A DNA stretch of 64,000 bases, taken from Cryptomeria japonica. Lineage: Eukaryota; Streptophyta; Pinopsida; Cupressales; Cupressaceae. This document shows positions 1 to 12,025 of this stretch, in pieces. The translations under genes were made by a program, and so were the position numbers. Numbering within the stretch: the first letter of the stretch is position 1; every line of letters begins with the position of its first letter. The notes under the pieces were generated by a model. It did no database searches. It had not been told where the DNA came from and saw only the letters and a program-made list of their open reading frames with translations. The stretch is taken from the NCBI RefSeq assembly GCF_030272615.1, contig NC_081409.1:239223832-239287831 (forward strand), in the 5' to 3' direction.

Positions 1-743
1 CAATCCATAATCTGAACTCATAACCCTGCCAATTGGATGAGAATTCTGAAGCTCTAAATTCTTGAAAATATGTTGTATTTACGAGGCTAGGATGAAGTGA
101 GCAACCTTGTAAATATAGCTTTTATGTCAAAAACTATAAGCAATTAAATTTTTCAGACGGTAATTTTAACAGAATACAAAAAATATAAACAACCACATCA
201 GATAATTCCCACCATTGACTTTGTCACTGTAAAACTTGTAGTCAAGAAGCATAAATGTGTAATTTTGATAATATAATTCACATTGAGCATTCGATAAATC
301 ACAAAAACAGAAACTGGTTTTGGTTATAAGCAGCCTGCATCTTTCAAAACAAATTGATTGGATGCACACAATGGAAATTGCCAAAATAGCTATAAAGCCA
401 AGATATTTACAAAGAAAACAATGTTAGTTCTTCTTTAGAATTTGATGATGACCTTTCACATTGAGTTGATGCAATATTGGTAGAGGAAATGAACACATTC
501 ACTCATTGCTAGCCAAAGCCTGCAATGGTAACACTTTTCCTATTGATAAGGATCTCTGGATTCAGCCGCCAGACATCATAGACTTCACAAAAAATGATAT
601 TTTTTTTTCAACTGTGAGCAGACAATACTTTTTGTGGGGCTCATTTCATCAAAGCTTGGAATTATTGTTCCAAAGACAAATAAACTGCAAACACTATTTT
701 GCATTCGGCATGGTTGTTCCTGGACTTCTCAGTTTTGAGTTCA
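1..743. other. 3' flank of the RING-CH gene
   Basis: AT-rich sequence downstream of the minus-strand gene, which presumably includes its 3' UTR. I see no convincing ORF and no perfect AATAAA on the minus strand. A long plus-strand reading frame across 506-967 is only the antisense of exon 7; its Leu/Gln run mirrors the alanine run. Confidence 0.5.
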
Positions 744-3501
744 CTAATGGCCATGTGGGGATCCAGAAGCTGCTGCTGCTGCTGCAGCAGCAAACCTCAA
801 TCCTCGAGCCCGCCCTGCTTGCAAAAGAAAAGCCACTTCAGCTGCAGTTGTTGCCGCCTCCTGTGAAAGATGACACCATTACAACCAGCATTAGACAGAA
901 TTACAGGCATACCAATCTAAGGGTTAAATTACAGGTGGTTATATTAAACACCAAATCATCCCTTTAAATGAACAACAGACAAACTACTACTCTACAGGTT
1001 AGCAGCTTCCTTCCTCCCAAAAAATCCTTATATCTTGGTATGTCGTTCTGGGAAAAAAATCCATACAGTCATGTTATCATTTCTGTTCTGAAATTCAGAA
1101 GTCACACCAGCCGTGCATGAATAAAATAAAGTACCTGTCTCTGTCTCCTGCGCTGTAGTATATTCATTGCCCGTGCCATGATGTAGCATGGCAGAAGGAA
1201 GCCTGCAGCTCTCAAAAGGAAAAGCTGAATAACAGAAAACATACAAATTAGAGAATGTAACTTGGTCATAACTGTTTTAGCATATAGTAAAAGTACTTAA
1301 TGTTAAAGTTTAATGCATTTGATATACCATGGATGTTAACATCGAAGGTCACAAACAATGGAATGAAATTGTGACCATCTTTTAGTTGAAAAATTGACAC
1401 AATGACAGAGCCATTGCTTAACAATACTTACAGTGAAGAATGTTGAGACATCCTCTTCTCCTCCAGCACTGGTTATGGCAAGGGCATGGCGTAAAAGCAA
1501 AAGTGCCATAAACTGCCAGGAAATAAGCCAAAATAATTAAGCATTTTTTCTTTAAAGGCCATCAGTGGAAATTAAACAAATGTTTTGCATCACTTTTTAG
1601 CAGCTATAATAGCTAGAATACTAACTATGTCATATATGGCTGACAAACTATGTGATTGAGAATTAGGCAGCTGTTGCATACAACACATATGTTGAACAAC
1701 AAAGTAAAATTGTAATTCAAAACTTTGTATGGAATAGGAACAGTAGCCATACAATCAAAGCTGCAGAACGGCAACAACCAGCACCACTTGCATTGGCTGC
1801 TGCATATTCATCATACTCAGCTGCCAAAAAGTGACGTTCTGCAGCAGCCATGGCTAGAAATCGCGGGTCATTCAGGTTTAACTGAGCTCCCCAGTGTTCA
1901 CTGATTTACAATAGCAGTAAAAGTTTAAAATAGAGGGAAAAAAAATCCATGCTGAGGATCTATAGCTTTTAAAAACTAGAATCAAAAGTAAAGCATTGGA
2001 ATTCAAGCAGAAGTTCTTTATGCAGATATTTCCTAGGCCCAGAATCATATGTTCTATGAATAGAGAAATCATGTCTCGGGGTCAACATTAGGGTTAGGTA
2101 AGGCCTAAATGTTAGCCCAGTGACCAAACATTGCACTTAGGGTAGAAAGTTACCTGAGATCAATGGGAATGCCATTAGAATGAGCCGGTGCAGGAGCTGT
2201 ATAACCGGGCTTGTATGTCTGGAGATTTAGAGATATAAATCTTTTGTTAATAAATAGCTTGCATCAAACCCTTCCAATGTGAAAAAAGTTCAACAAAACC
2301 CTATTGATAAAAAATGTAACAATTATCTACAGGTTGCTGAACATAATTACAACATTGAACCATGCTATCTAAAATTCCTATACAGAAAGAACACTACTGA
2401 GAGAACTGCTGTAAACAGGTTCACCTGTTGGCAAATCTCACAAGTAATATCACCTTTCTCATTGCACCACCGTTGCACACATTTTCGATGAGCATACTGC
2501 AAAAGGAGAGAATCCAAATACCCAACTTACATTCATAAACAAAGCTTCACAAACATGAAGAACAAAGACTTAAGCCTGTGAGAAGAAAGAAAGGTATCAT
2601 ATTAATGCCTATGAATGATCAACGCGGATCAATGGAAATCATGTTTGCAGGCATACAATAAGCAGGTCTAGGAATGCTAACAAACGAAAATAAACCACAA
2701 GCAACTAAAATCTTAAGACAGCTTGATAAATACAAAAAAGATCCTTTTCCAAAAATTCAAAAGGAATGTACATAACTGAAAGATGTATATCACAGAAAAT
2801 CATTAGCAATCAACTTTGAAAACAAGCTCGCTGAACATGACAGAGAGCAATGAGTTTATTAAACGAGAATCCATTAGCTGAAAGATTCTATAGTCAATTT
2901 AGGCAGTGTTGCTATGAGGATTTATCAATTTCAAAACATACTGAAAAGGAGGAGACATAGACCTTAAAGTATAAAAACAGGGGACATTCATTAGCCTTTT
3001 CAATAAAAGATTTATACACATGAAACATATAAGGAACTCGTAGTGAGAGAAAATATATATTATAAAAAACAGAACAGGAAAGATGTGAATAGGTGTGGAA
3101 ACTCGATGTCCTTTCTGAGACATCTGATATGTCTTGTCTCCCTGTAACGACTATTGAAAACTAAGGACACTTAATTAGTTATACAATATTAGACTACTTT
3201 GTTGAGCAAGGAAAATACAACCAAACGGAGATTACCAAGCACATGCGCATACCTTCATACTGCCAGTGCAGGCACAGGGTATCTCCATACTTTTGTCCAC
3301 ATCCTCCTCCTGGCAAATCCTGCATTCTACAAATTCGCCTCCCTCTTCATCAATTTTCTTAGATGATCCAACTTGATAGGAAGATACCACATTTTGTTTC
3401 CCCAAAATCTGGCTAGGCGGCATTGTGACATTGACTTCATTTACAGGCTCCAAGGTAGGAGTTATCAAACGGTCGACATACAAAACCAGATGATCTGCCA
3501 T
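744..3501 (-). CDS. RING-CH (RINGv) E3 ubiquitin ligase with DUF3675 membrane region, seven exons
   Basis: By family, an E3 ubiquitin ligase of the plant RINGv/DUF3675 type, expected in an endomembrane. I read seven exons with GT..AG borders on the minus strand: 3501-3253, 2496-2425, 2218-2154, 1900-1753, 1512-1432, 1224-1135 and 860-744. They sum to 822 nt, 273 residues plus TAG, with the frame kept at every junction. The C4HC3 RING-CH is C60, C63, C76, C78, H86, C89, C102 and C105, so it is split between exons 1 and 2. A second conserved block follows ([20 protein letters not shown]). Two hydrophobic segments lie at about residues 174-193 and 207-225, the second containing [16 protein letters not shown]. 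The C-terminus has an eight-alanine run. Length and order match the family. The start is the first ATG of the only frame giving the RING. No stop or lost key residue is seen, so it is probably active. Confidence 0.93.
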
Positions 3502-3720
3502 TTTCCTGGCACCCAGAGGTCTGGAATCCAGAGGCTGGCCTAACGTATCTAATGTCTAAGTATTAAGTCAATATGTTCTACACAATGCCATTTCATGTCT
3601 CGAAATGACTATCAGATATAATAAATAACCGCAAGAAGGGCAACGCCGGATTATTTAATCCCCAAAGACCCTTGCCCACAAACCCACGTCAAAACTATTA
3701 CAGAATCACCTAATCTACCG

Positions 3721-4490
3721 GCCCTTCAATACTCAGAATTCCTTCACAGTTTTAACTTCAAAGCGCTCCCTTCTAGACTGGGTCTTCCCAAAAACTTCAG
3801 AAAAGTTACCAGTTTCAACTTGCAAATGCCCTTTAATGTATCAGAGCACCTAACATTATCAACAAAAACAGTACTTTTCTCTGAAAACCTCGGAATTTCA
3901 GATTGGTTTTTCCAAACAAAAAGAAAAATCAGATAACTAGCATTCTGGCCTTTCAACAGGCCTTAAACTTCTCACAGTACCCAACTGTATCAAAAAACAC
4001 AACAATGCCTCTTTAAGGACGTCAAATTTTGAGGTGGGTCTTCCAGAAAACCCCCAGGGAAGTTAGTAGTTTGTCCTTCAGAAGCTTTGAGCACCCTGCT
4101 GTATTACCAAACACAGAAAAGCTCTGAAAGCCCCAATTTTCCAGTTGGATATTCCCCAAAAAACATCTTCAGGAAAAGAAAAATGAAAACAGCTTCCCTT
4201 CTGAGAGCCTTAAATTTATCAGACAACCAAACAAGCACATCAAATGCCTCCAAGGCCTAAAATTTAAGGTGGGTTTTCAGAAAATAAAAAGTTTTAGTTT
4301 GTCACTTAAAATCCCCACATAGTTACTACAGCACCCAACTGTATCCAGAGACACAGCATACCAGTTTTCAGGTGGGTCTCCTTCAAAATCTCAGAAGGGA
4401 AAATACTAAAATACTTTGGCCATTCAAAAGCCTTCAAAATTTACCAAACCACCTAGGTGTATAAAAACGGAATCCTTATTTAAAAATAAA
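3721..4490. repeat. Degenerate tandem array, about six units of 100-130 bp, upstream of the RING-CH gene
   Basis: Six successive blocks begin with a variant of TGGGTCTTCC at about 3777, 3900, 4031, 4142, 4268 and 4370. Each then has an AAAA/CTTCAG segment, an AGTTT segment, a variant of GCACCCAACTGTATC, an ACACAG segment and a CCCCAATTTTCAGG-like end. Spacing is 102-131 bp and units are strongly diverged. The array lies about 230-980 bp upstream of the RING-CH start codon, so it occupies the likely promoter or 5' leader region. No coding function is seen. Confidence 0.7.
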
Positions 4491-6586
4491 AGCTGTTGGG
4501 GTTTCCAAGGGCTCTTAAATTTATTTGTAGTTTGTTGCTAGCTGTAAATGCTTACGCATATGCAGCCATATATATCCGATTGGATAAGCAGGCGTCCATA
4601 AATATCTTGTCTATGTGCTTACAAATTTGATTCCATGCCTGCTTTCATGCACACTTTTTCCATACTTTTTCTACCTTCGTCTGCAATGTTTTGGACTTTT
4701 ATTTTCCACTCAATAAAAGAATACAAAAGCCCCAAATTCTACTGGGTCTACTTCTCTTCCAAGAAAAAGCATCCATCATAAATTTGTCTCCCAATAATAT
4801 TAGATCTCAGAGGCCACTTTTTAAAGTGCTGTTAGTATATTTGTCTACATGAAGTTTATGTTATATTTATTTATTTTTAAATAATAAGACAGAGTTTTCT
4901 CTTTTCCCAAGATTTGAAACATAATTTGTTTTGAATTACAGATGCTACATTGATGAAAAGTGCATTCCTTCTACTTTAGAACTCAATTTCCCTATTTAAA
5001 TAAATTAATAAATATATATGTCAAATTTATAGTTTTAGTCAATGTTAAAGAGTATTTTAGCTTATGAATTAGCTTTTTTATCTTAAGTATTGTTTAAAGT
5101 TTTTTTTTTTTTTTTTTAATAGTTCTTATTTATTAATTTGTTTTGTTCAATATTACTAACTTATATATATTTAATAATATATAGAATAAGTCAAGATATA
5201 TTTAAAGTCAATGATATGAATTGTTTCTTTGTTAGGCAATTTATAATGTAAATCTGTTTTTTATTATGCCACTAAGAACTAATCATTTTTATAAATGTTA
5301 GAATTATATCAGTTTCTTGCATCCATTATTCTATCAACTCATCTCATAAGACTTGACATGTGAATGATCATCAATTTTTCTCAAAATCACCAATGTTAAC
5401 TAATACTTTTGCTGCCATTATAGGAAGCCTCTCCACTTACAAAAAAAAACAATTATGTTTAATTTATTATATGACATATTAATTGTTTCAAAATTTATCA
5501 TAATATTATTTTGTTGGCATCTAGCATTCCAATTTATTTGTTATTTCCTTACATTGAATGTACGCTCTCTCTCAATTTGTAATAATTTAATTGTGTCCAC
5601 CTAAACATTCCAATTTATTTGCCATTTCCTTACATTGAATGTAAGAATTTTAGTTTCTTTTTATGTAATTTGTTTTAGATAATTACTTTGGGGAGATGAA
5701 AAGTATATTTTCTTTCATATATTATTAGTTTTTAGTATTTTGTTTATCAAGTATAATTATGTATAATTAACAATTGTTTGACATATTAATTATTTTAAAA
5801 TTTGCATCTCATTTCATTTTTTTTTTATCCATCAAGGGTGGCTAGGTCACTATATAATATTTAACAAAAACATCTTATAAAAGGGCCAAAGAAAGGTCAT
5901 AGCAAATACATAGAGCCTACATATAGAAGAAGCATATATATAGAACATTGACCATGGATACAAAGTATCAATCACATATATGAAGCATTAGCTATAGATA
6001 TAAAGCAAATAAAGAAGAGTCAAGGATTCAAAGTATTAGTTGAAGTTACAGAGCATAAATAAACAAAAGGTAACATGCAAAGCAACCTTCCTAGTGATCA
6101 AGTCAAAGTAGAGAACAAAGAAAATCCATATTAATCTTTGCAACTCCCACTAGAGCTAGCAAGATATATCATCTGAGGAATAAAGTGATGAAGATCTCCC
6201 TCCAAGTGTTTTATAGGAGATGAATGGAGTTGAACATGTTAAAAGAATTGATGAAGAAAGCATCACCTAAAGACTCTTGCATATGATCCAAACTTAGAAG
6301 AGAGTTCAAAGTCAAGTCATCTACCAAGCCTGAGTTCATAATGGATAATGTAGTAAGATAAGTTGGAGAAGGGCTCAAATTGGACCTAGAGATGATACCA
6401 CCAATGAGGGCCCCACTCAAATTCAAATCATACCTTGAAAATGCAACCTCCAAAGAAGACATTAAGAAGACAAATGGTTGAATGTAAGATTCTCCATGAA
6501 GAGTAACCATATTTTTCATTTAACAAAATATCTATGAAATTTCATAGAAAGATAGAAGCTACTTCTGAAGTATCTATAATTAGGGT
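4491..6586. other. AT-rich non-coding stretch
   Basis: No gene is recognised. It holds a T18 run at about 5100-5117 and simple AT-rich DNA. A fragment ATTCCAATTTATTTG.. followed by CCTTACATTGAATGTA occurs twice (5526 and 5607), a short local duplication. A 102-codon minus-strand frame at 6211-6519 has no recognisable domain and probably lies in old repeat DNA. Confidence 0.5.
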
Positions 6587-7700
6587 TGTGTAGACACTAA
6601 AAATTGTCCCAAATCTTCGATGACACTTTTCACTAACCTTTTTCATCTAAACTGATTAAATAATTTTAATAATATTAATTAGTATTAATATTCTTCTTCT
6701 AGTTTCCTATAATTAAATAATTCTTCACTATTTAATTATTGTTCTTCTCAACCATTAATTAAATATTCTTCATTATTTAATTAATGTTCATTATTGTCTC
6801 TTTCTAATCAATTAATCTTGATCTTAATCGACTAATCCTAACTATTCTTCTTTGTTTAAATAATTCGCTTAATTATTTAATCCATTTATTCTAAGCTAAT
6901 TATTCCTCCATGATTAAATTTTAATTATTTAATCCCTTTCTCCAAATTATTCAAATTAAATAATTTTTTAATTTATTTAATTGCCACGTGTGGATGAAAT
7001 AAATAAAATTTATTTATTTATTTATTTATGACCCACTTATCTCTTCCACTTTCTAATTTATATCTCCCTTATCTCTTCAACTTTCTAATTCTCCACTAGT
7101 CTTTTCCTCTATTTCATTTTGGCATGTTTTGGTGAAAATAGATGTTTCTAATAATTATTTTCACTTAACTCTTTTCATTTCTAAATCTTCCTCAACATTG
7201 GAAATGCGATTTCCTTTTTTATCCTCACTTAACAAGTCCTCACATTTAATCTCATATGATGATTATTTTCAGTCCCAAATCAATCTTAGTCATCCAATCA
7301 ATCTCCATTTTTTTTTTAAATTGAGCTCTTTTCTAATTGATTTACAACCACGCTTCGAGTAACTTTATGTTGTGATTTTCATCTCTCTTTGTCAATTTGT
7401 TTTTCACTTGCATTTGCACTTGTAGGTGAGATCCTCGTCAAATTTGAAAGTGAAAGAAGAACAATGGAGGTCAATGGAGGAGACATCTATGTTTTTTTAT
7501 GATTTGCGTTTTTGATGTTTTATTTTCCATTCTTCTATTGATTGAATTAGGATTGGATTTCATTGCATGTTAGGTTTTGTGGTTGCCTAATATTTGTGCT
7601 TTGATGCTTTCCCTTATTTTCCTAGTTATAGGTTGTTTTTTAACCTTTCATGGCCAGTAATTATGTGAAGTCTCCTCCACGTATAAATACTAGGGAAGAA
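6587..7700 (+). repeat. Possible decayed LTR or LTR-plus-leader fragment
   Basis: Starts near TGTGTAGACACTAAAAATTG and has a dense TTAATTA/ATTTAATT zone (6650-7020). This resembles, in the opposite orientation, the AT-rich part of the LTR fragment at 19400-19790. Downstream are a G-box-like CCACGTGTGG (about 6984) and a TATAAATA (7682). No partner LTR, PBS or target duplication was found, so the call is weak. Confidence 0.3.
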
Positions 7701-7706
7701 GAAAAT

Positions 7707-7816
7707 CCTAACCAAGTTTCTTCATATTGAAAACATGTGAACCATGACATTCTTGGAAGCACCTAACCAAGTTTCTTCATATTGAAAACATGTGAATTTT
7801 GACATTTCTAGAAGCA
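7707..7816. repeat. 55-bp tandem duplication
   Basis: Two adjacent 55-bp copies start at 7707 and 7762, both with CCTAACCAAGTTTCTTCATA and GAAAACATGTGAA. They differ at only a few positions, so the duplication is relatively recent. Confidence 0.85.
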
Positions 7817-9087
7817 ATTAGGGAGCGAAATTCTCCAAGGCCTCTCTATAGCTTTCCAAACACGCAACAACATAAAAGACATGACTTCAAAATGAGAGGT
7901 GGAGATAACAAAGCAATTTGAAACATAAATACTTTCATAGTCAACATACCATAATAGGTAAAATCTTGTACACATGCTTGGGAATCATCAACAAAAATCA
8001 TCACTCTAACTCACAAAGTTCTAAAGTACCAAATTATCTAAAGACATAAACAAGATGCTAAGTTTAAGTTAAATGAAGAACATCTACAACTCCAAAGTTC
8101 ACATGTGTTAGCAACAAAGGGAAGATTTGCCAATTCTTGAGGGTGCAAATATAATAAAATCAAGTAATCCAAGGGATTATGAGCAAGAAAAAAATACACA
8201 ATTACATGTGAAATAAACACATTAGTGCAAAAAAGTATGATGTGACCATAATGTAAGAGAGGAGAGCTTAACACCAGGAGACATCATCAAAAGGCTTAAC
8301 CTCATAAATAGTCAATGTGGATAGGTTAATATCTTCCCAAAAAAAAAATTCTAAACTTTCCACTATAAGGTTACCAACCTTAATTATTTTACATGATTAA
8401 ATAAATACACATTTTCACATAAATAAGGATAAATAAAAAATTAACTCTAATATTTACATAATGTCAAAATTATATTTTATAGTTTAAGTGCTTATCCCAG
8501 GTAATTGTGCATATATCTGATTTACATTGTTATAATATTGTCTCTGAAGCCATGTACACAACAATAACTTATAACTATGAAGTACAAGTACAATAATGTT
8601 AAATATAAGATCGTAATAAATTCCTTGGTTGTCACCAATCCACATGATCATTTGCAAGCCGAAGGATGAGAACATGGCTCTGAAACTTTTCTACCAAACC
8701 ATAAAGCTATGCTTTACCTAGAGTTCTCCTCGCTTCGAAAAACACTCAACCCTACACAAAATACTAGCTACCTAGAAACAATGGAAGGATGGAAACCTTG
8801 GTGAAAACTAATATATCTAAATGCATATGTAATAATAAAATGCAATGTCCTACTATCAAGATATGATAAATAAACATATCAATAAATTTTTCTAAGCTAA
8901 TTTGTCTATTGCAATGAACACGTGGCTTTGGCCAAAGCACTTTAAAAAGATGATCATCCTTCTTTGTTTATTCATATTTGGCACCCTTTCTTGGATTCAT
9001 AGCTCAAATACACACAATAAGAAGCAACTATTGTCTTATATGGAGGCAGACATGCGTATGCCTAATAAGTTTATCCATTCTCTTAAC
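7817..9087. other. Non-coding interval with target site of the 2.7 kb LTR element
   Basis: No gene or recognisable domain. Short frames on both strands lack family features. The last five bases, TTAAC at 9083-9087, are the left target-site duplication of the adjoining LTR element. Confidence 0.5.
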
Positions 9088-9436
9088 TGTTGAATTTGGA
9101 AACACAAAAGATTGCAACACAGGCATCTACAAAATCAAATAGCAAACATGAACACCTTCTACAAATGAGAGTTACACAAAAGGATGATATATTACTCAAA
9201 ATGAAAGAATAAATAATGAATTATAATTGTACAATGAGGTGCTTATAAAGAAAGCACAGAGCTAAATTTAGGAGAACTAAAGTGCAAGCATGAGGAGCTA
9301 AATAAATATCAACTCTAAATAATGCTCAACTAGATGCATAAAAGCTAAACTAGAATCGAGAACTCCTAAGTGAACTTAAGCAAAAAAGAATAACTAGTTG
9401 TAAAAAGCAACTTTAACAGCCAAATATGCTCTAACA
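9088..9436 (-). repeat. 3' LTR (in element sense) of the 2.7 kb element
   Basis: 349-bp copy with TGTT...AACA ends, next to the purine tract AAGGGGGG read on the minus strand. It aligns over its whole length with 11466-11797. Confidence 0.9.
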
Positions 9437-10974
9437 CCCCCCTTAAGTGAAACCTAGGATGAGTAAAAAAGTCTAAATGCATGAATGCAGAAATGTGTTT
9501 CTGTAATAAAAGGATTGATTAGGTACCCATGTACAAAGCAATAAAGTCTCTCTAAGTGGAGAAAAGGAGAAAAACCACATGGGAAAAAACCTCTCTTCAA
9601 AAGTTAGAGATGCAATGCATGAAAATAAACATGAATTGCTAAAAAGAGAATGAATGAAGGACTAAGAAGCCTCCAAGAAAATGTCCCAAAAGAATAGGAA
9701 TATGAAGAACATCCTAGAAGCACAAAGAAGTTGTAGACAATTGTTGAATGATAACTGTTATAATTTTAAATGAAGAAGCTCCTTTAGAACTAAGATGATG
9801 ATCAGGATCAAGAAGACAACAATCTGCATGAGTTCCCCCCATGACACTACTCAAACAATCATATGGCAAACATGAGAAAAAAATCTGGCAATCAAAGATA
9901 CTGATGTCACGTGAATCTGTACAAGTGACCCCAACGACTCATGCAAGAGAATACTATTAGTCAAAAATACAAGTGCTAATAGTTTGAAGAAATCTGATCA
10001 ACAAGAGATGGAAGGTTGCGTTCACAAAACTAGGATCCAAAAGTGTCTAAATCCAAAGCACAAAATGGAATGCAAGAGTGTTTAACTCAAAAGCGAAACC
10101 AAGGAAGTATTGGCACCAACAATAGAACCCCCCCCCAAAAAAAAAAAAATGCTGACAAGGGAGAGGCACAACAAATACATTGAAATTGTGTGTCACCATG
10201 AATTGCACGAAGGACAATTTGAATGTGCTCAAGAGAGTACCTACAACTAAAAAAGGGTATGCAACCAATGCACACACACATAGAAAAAGAATCACTGAGA
10301 TTTGATGTTGTCATGGAGGGACACTCACGAGACAAATGCGTGATGAAAAAACAAAAGGCACTACACAACCCCCATGGTACTTTATAATACAATGCATGTA
10401 CAAAATAAGGCATAATAGAATATGGAAAACCCCCAAAAACTATACACAAGAGTGACACTTTATCTTAGTGTGTCTACAAGCAAAGAAGTACATGAAAAGG
10501 ATACTCAAAATGTTCAAATAGGGAAAAATGTTTCAAATACATGTAGGACAACCCAAGAGAAGCCAACCAATGCAAACAGAAAGTTTCCAAGAGTCAGAAA
10601 GACCAAGTAATCAGCCATGAAGTGAAAGCACAAAGAATTGAATAAATTTTACTTGGGGAAAATTTAAGAAAAAATAACAACAGATCTGAAATAAAGGACT
10701 CTGAGAGCTTTTCGATGATATGTGGAAGTCAAAAAATAGAGTTTGTTTGCCCAAGTTATGGCCCTAGAAGTGCAAAAAAAAAGGTTGACTTCAATGGCCT
10801 ATAGTAGACACCAGGAGCATAATATGATAAAACCACTTGCAAAATTATATTAGCGTCAGAATCAGCTTTCTAACAATGTCTTGTTTTCCCAATTTCAAGT
10901 TTGTAGGACAAAGTTATGGACAAAAAACCAACTACTTCTTTTTTATGGTTTGGAAGGCTTGAAGGGTTCCTAAA

Positions 10975-11135
10975 AATGGAAAACTTCTTAAAAGAGCATT
11001 TTTTCAAAATAGAAACTTTCCAAAATTATAAAGTTTTCTAAAATAGAAAATTTCCAAAAACATAAACTTGTCAAAAATGTAAACTTTCAAAAAAGGGAAC
11101 TTTTCGAAAATTGAAACTTTCTGAAAATTTTTGCA
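10975..11135. repeat. Degenerate short tandem repeat inside the 2.7 kb element
   Basis: About eight loose copies of a motif like AAACTTTCCAAAAATAG, spaced 18-25 bp. It is non-coding and looks like slippage-grown leader sequence of the element. Confidence 0.5.
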
Positions 11136-11452
11136 AAGAAATCCCCGATCTCCAATTTTGACATTTTGACAAGTGATCTTTTAGGATTTTTGAGCCTTCT
11201 AAGCATGATGGTGACCTCCATTTCACTCCAAAGTGCCTAGATTTTTTAGCTACCTCTAGAACTTGCCACGATTTTTGTGCCCACAGCCAATTTGACTTGA
11301 TTTTTCAACTGCTCCAATTTTGATGAAACAAATCAATCTTAGGATTTTTTGATGTTGTGGACATGATGGAAACCTCTGCTTCAGCCCAAAGTGTATACAA
11401 AATTCATTTAAGTTTGGATCCCTCAAGCATCCAGATAAAAACTTGGCAGAAA

Positions 11453-11465
11453 AGCTCTGATACCA
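11453..11465 (-). promoter_or_regulatory. Primer binding site, initiator Met tRNA type
   Basis: TGGTATCAGAGCT on the minus strand, immediately next to the LTR end. This is the usual plant LTR-element priming sequence. Confidence 0.88.
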
Positions 11466-11797
11466 TGTTGAATTTTGCAACACAAGCACTTGCAAGATCA
11501 AACGGAAAACAAGAACACCTTCCACAAACGAGAGTTGCACAAAAGAATGCTATATTACTCAAAAGAAAATAATATAGAATGAATTACAATTATACAATGG
11601 TGTGCTTATAAAGAAAGCATAGAGATAAATTTAGGAGAACTAACGCGCAAACATGAGGAGCTAAATAAAGATCAACTCTAAATAATGTTCAACTAGATGC
11701 ACAAAAGCTAAATTAGAAGCAAGCACTCCTAAGTGAACTATGCAAAACAACATAACTAGTTGTAAAAAAATAACTAATAGCTAAATATGCTCTAACA
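11466..11797 (-). repeat. 5' LTR (in element sense) of the 2.7 kb element
   Basis: 332-bp copy, adjacent to the iMet-tRNA primer site and followed by the right TTAAC duplication. Confidence 0.9.
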
Positions 11798-12025
11798 TTA
11801 ACATGCACATGAACATCATTATGATACTAATGCATTATTTTCCTACTTAACTCCTAAACTAATAACGTAAGTAAATGATATATCTCAATGCAACTAAATC
11901 TACATGAATCTTTGAGCATAATAATCATGAGTACTTATATGTTGTTCCTTTCTAATGTAAATGTGACAACAATCATGTGTAATAAGCAAGCATATTTATA
12001 ACATAAATGAAAGAGATTTAAAAAT

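Larger units (their letters stand above)
9088..11797 (-). mobile_element. Complete non-autonomous LTR retrotransposon, 2.7 kb, no recognisable ORFs
   Basis: Two direct terminal repeats, 9088-9436 and 11466-11797, both run from TGTTGAATTT to TGCTCTAACA. They are flanked by an exact 5-bp duplication, TTAAC (9083-9087 and 11798-11802). On the minus strand, the LTR at 11466-11797 is followed directly by TGGTATCAGAGCT (11465-11453), the classic initiator-Met-tRNA primer site. A purine tract AAGGGGGG abuts the other LTR (9437-9444). The minus strand is therefore the sense strand. The roughly 2.0 kb interior has no gag, protease, RT or integrase motif on either strand. Size falls between TRIM and LARD classes, so mobilisation must have been in trans. 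The LTRs have diverged by point changes and small indels. Confidence 0.9.

Noticed and set aside
506-967. 153-codon plus-strand frame with Leu/Gln run
   Set aside because: Antisense shadow of exon 7 of the minus-strand RING-CH gene; the run mirrors the alanine codons.
10047-10458. Two overlapping minus-strand frames inside the 2.7 kb element
   Set aside because: They are in element sense but have no gag or other domain and include a C/A homopolymer artefact.
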